Of a stretch of DNA of 64,000 nucleotides, positions 62,802 through 64,000 are shown one piece after another (the first letter of the stretch is position 1; each line of letters begins with the position of its first letter). Below the pieces are notes generated by a model that saw only the letters and a list, made by a program, of their open reading frames with translations, did not search any database and had not been told where the DNA came from. Origin of the DNA: Abditibacteriota bacterium (GTDB taxonomy: Bacteria; Armatimonadota; UBA5829). Made by a program: the position numbers and the translations under genes. The DNA lies in contig JAFZNQ010000115.1 of assembly GCA_017552965.1 (NCBI GenBank), forward strand, positions 62,001 through 126,000, in the 5' to 3' direction.

Positions 62802-64000
62802 TTTGCGCGCTGCCGATCATGATGTCCAGAAAGGCTTCAAAGCTGATGCCGGCGGCCATGAGGGCCTTGGGCACCAGACTGGTGGGAGTCATGCCGGGTA
62901 TGGTGTTGGTCTCCAGGACCTGGATGCCTCCTCCGGGCTCCACGATCATATCCGTCCTGGACACGCCTCTGCAGCCCAAAGCCCTGTGGGCGGCCAGAGC
63001 CAGCTCCGCTGCCCGGGTGGCCGCGGCCCCGTCAAGGCGGGCCGGGCATATCTCGGCAGTCCTGCCGGGCACGTATTTGGCTTCCAGGTCGTAGAGGCCC
63101 TCGTCGGGCACTATCTCTATGGCGGGCAGGGCCATGGGCCCCTTGTGGGTGTCCAGCACGGCCACTGTGATCTCCGTGCCCTCCACGTTCTCCTCCGCCA
63201 TGATGACTGCGTCGTATTCGGCCGCGGTCCGCACCGCCTGCTCCAGCTCCTCCTCCGTACAGACCTTGGTCATGCCGATGGTGGAGCCCTGACACACGGG
63301 CTTTATGAACAGGGGATACCTGAGACCGGCGCACTGGGTCCGGGCGTCGGCGGGCCGGGAGGCGCTGATGATCACCGCCTCGGGAGTGGGGATGCCGTGC
63401 TGCCTGTATATCTTTTTGCTGACGGCCTTGTCGATGGCCAGAGCGTGGCCCAGGATGCCGGAGCCCGTGTAGGGGATGCCCAGCATCTCCAGCAGGCCCT
63501 GGACGGCTCCGTCCTCGCCGTATTTGCCGTGAAGGGCCACAAAGCACACGTCGGGCCTCTTGTCCCTGCCCTCAAAGAGCAGGCTGCAGGGAGCGGCAAA
63601 GCCGGACTCGTAAAACGCTTCTATCTGCTCTCTGTGGACTTCCATCATGGGATATTTTTCCACCACTGTCTGCCAGCCGGGGCGCAGCCCCGCCACGTCT
63701 ATGCCGCAGACGTCGTATTTGTCCTTGTTGAGAGCCAGGCATATCTGATAGCCGGTGACCAGAGAGATGTTTCTCTCGGAGGACAGTCCTCCCATGAGCA
63801 CCGCCACCCTTGTTTTGGAAAAGTCGCCCACCAGCCGCACCTCCGGCTCCAGCTCCACGCCCTTTTCCCGCAGCACCCGGTCCCTGACGCGGCCGGCCAG
63901 CGCGCAGACGTCAGAGGCGGAAGCGCCGTCGGCGTTGATGATGAAATTGGCGTGCTCCTCCGCCACTCTGGCTCCTCCGGCTGCTGCGCCCTTCAGGCCG
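62791..64000 (-). CDS. MurB-Ddl fusion protein, 5' part outside window
   Basis: The frame is open to the window edge. The first 60 visible residues are the C-terminal part of MurB (UDP-N-acetylenolpyruvoylglucosamine reductase): LKGAAAGGARVAEEHANFIIN and the catalytic Glu of LEPEVRLVG. With no stop, it continues within about 5 residues into D-alanine--D-alanine ligase: VLMGGLSSERNIS, LHGKYGEDGAVQGLLEMLG, and the ATP-grasp end LETNTIPGMTPTS. The Ddl half (about 340 aa) looks intact. Cytoplasmic peptidoglycan precursor synthesis is the role. A start within the gene (GTG codons near the Ddl start) is possible, so separate translation of Ddl is not excluded. It is the first visible gene of the division operon. 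Confidence 0.88.
   Translation of the reverse strand, partial: GLKGAAAGGARVAEEHANFIINADGASASDVCALAGRVRDRVLREKGVELEPEVRLVGDFSKTRVAVLMGGLSSERNISLVTGYQICLALNKDKYDVCGIDVAGLRPGWQTVVEKYPMMEVHREQIEAFYESGFAAPCSLLFEGRDKRPDVCFVALHGKYGEDGAVQGLLEMLGIPYTGSGILGHALAIDKAVSKKIYRQHGIPTPEAVIISASRPADARTQCAGLRYPLFIKPVCQGSTIGMTKVCTEEELEQAVRTAAEYDAVIMAEENVEGTEITVAVLDTHKGPMALPAIEIVPDEGLYDLEAKYVPGRTAEICPARLDGAAATRAAELALAAHRALGCRGVSRTDMIVEPGGGIQVLETNTIPGMTPTSLVPKALMAAGISFEAFLDIMIGSAQNET

Noticed and set aside
63760-63830. Separate ddl gene starting at an internal GTG
   Set aside because: No stop codon separates it from the MurB part and no good ribosome site precedes the candidate GTGs; a fused product is simpler.

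Overview
Taxonomic setting. The window is about 64 kb of GC-rich, densely coding bacterial chromosome. No phage, insertion sequence, CRISPR array, rRNA or tRNA was seen. The organism looks like an uncultured diderm. KdsB (Kdo activation for LPS), a small beta-barrel-like exported protein ending in Phe, and AlgI/AlgJ-type O-acetylation genes all imply an outer membrane. Other genes are more typical of Gram-positive or deep Terrabacteria lineages: a PASTA kinase-like protein, FemABX, two VanW proteins, Sbp/DUF1290 and DUF881 next to ftsAZ, and KtrB/RCK potassium transport. An Armatimonadota/Abditibacteriota-like lineage would fit, but this is a guess. Isoleucine is coded mostly by ATC and ATA, with ATT absent from the genes read by hand.

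Layout, left to right. (1) 1-9995, minus: three RCK proteins and a TrkH/KtrB channel, then a heparinase II/III-like protein, a CPA2 cation/proton antiporter and a GH36 alpha-galactosidase cut by the window edge. They look like one operon starting near 10043. (2) 10176-13378, plus: purS-purQ-purL. (3) 13435-17086, minus: a NifU-like scaffold and GGGtGRT protein pair, then a TolB-like propeller and a small exported barrel-like protein. (4) 17224-25115, minus: an operon headed by a degenerate PASTA kinase, followed by rpe, a small membrane protein, ribD-ribE-ribBA-ribH, an SGNH hydrolase and an HtrA protease. (5) 25211-33530, minus: a PQQ-type propeller, dprA, kdsB, cysE, cysS and two vanW genes. 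(6) 33643-43341, minus: an FAD oxidase / alcohol dehydrogenase / class II aldolase module running into femX-alr-gmk-coaBC-priA. (7) 43500-45895, plus: hisC-cmk-plsC. (8) 45944-58111, minus: a TolB-PKD-LamG exported protein and its internally shortened paralog, an SGNH hydrolase, AlgI, two AlgJ/AlgX-like proteins flanking a lipoprotein, an MBL hydrolase, HtpX, NfeD, an SPFH protein and a hypothetical. (9) 58193-64000, minus: a division/wall cluster of murB-ddl fusion, ftsQ, DUF881, sbp, ftsA and ftsZ.

How it works together. Most blocks serve the cell envelope: precursor synthesis (Alr, MurB-Ddl, FemX), division (FtsQ, FtsA, FtsZ), envelope quality control (HtrA, HtpX, SPFH/NfeD) and surface polymer modification or breakdown (AlgI/AlgJ, SGNH, GH36, heparinase-like). 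Sigma70-type promoters with TATAAT or near-TATAAT boxes and several hairpin terminators delimit the blocks. Within blocks, genes usually overlap by 1-20 nt or lie within about 40 nt of each other. No stretch longer than about 300 bases lacks a gene.

Most unusual features: the MurB-Ddl fusion, the PASTA pseudokinase-like protein leading the riboflavin operon, the 186-aa paralog that keeps only the two ends of its 790-aa neighbour, the O-acetylation cluster without an obvious polymer synthase, and the three RCK subunits beside one channel gene.
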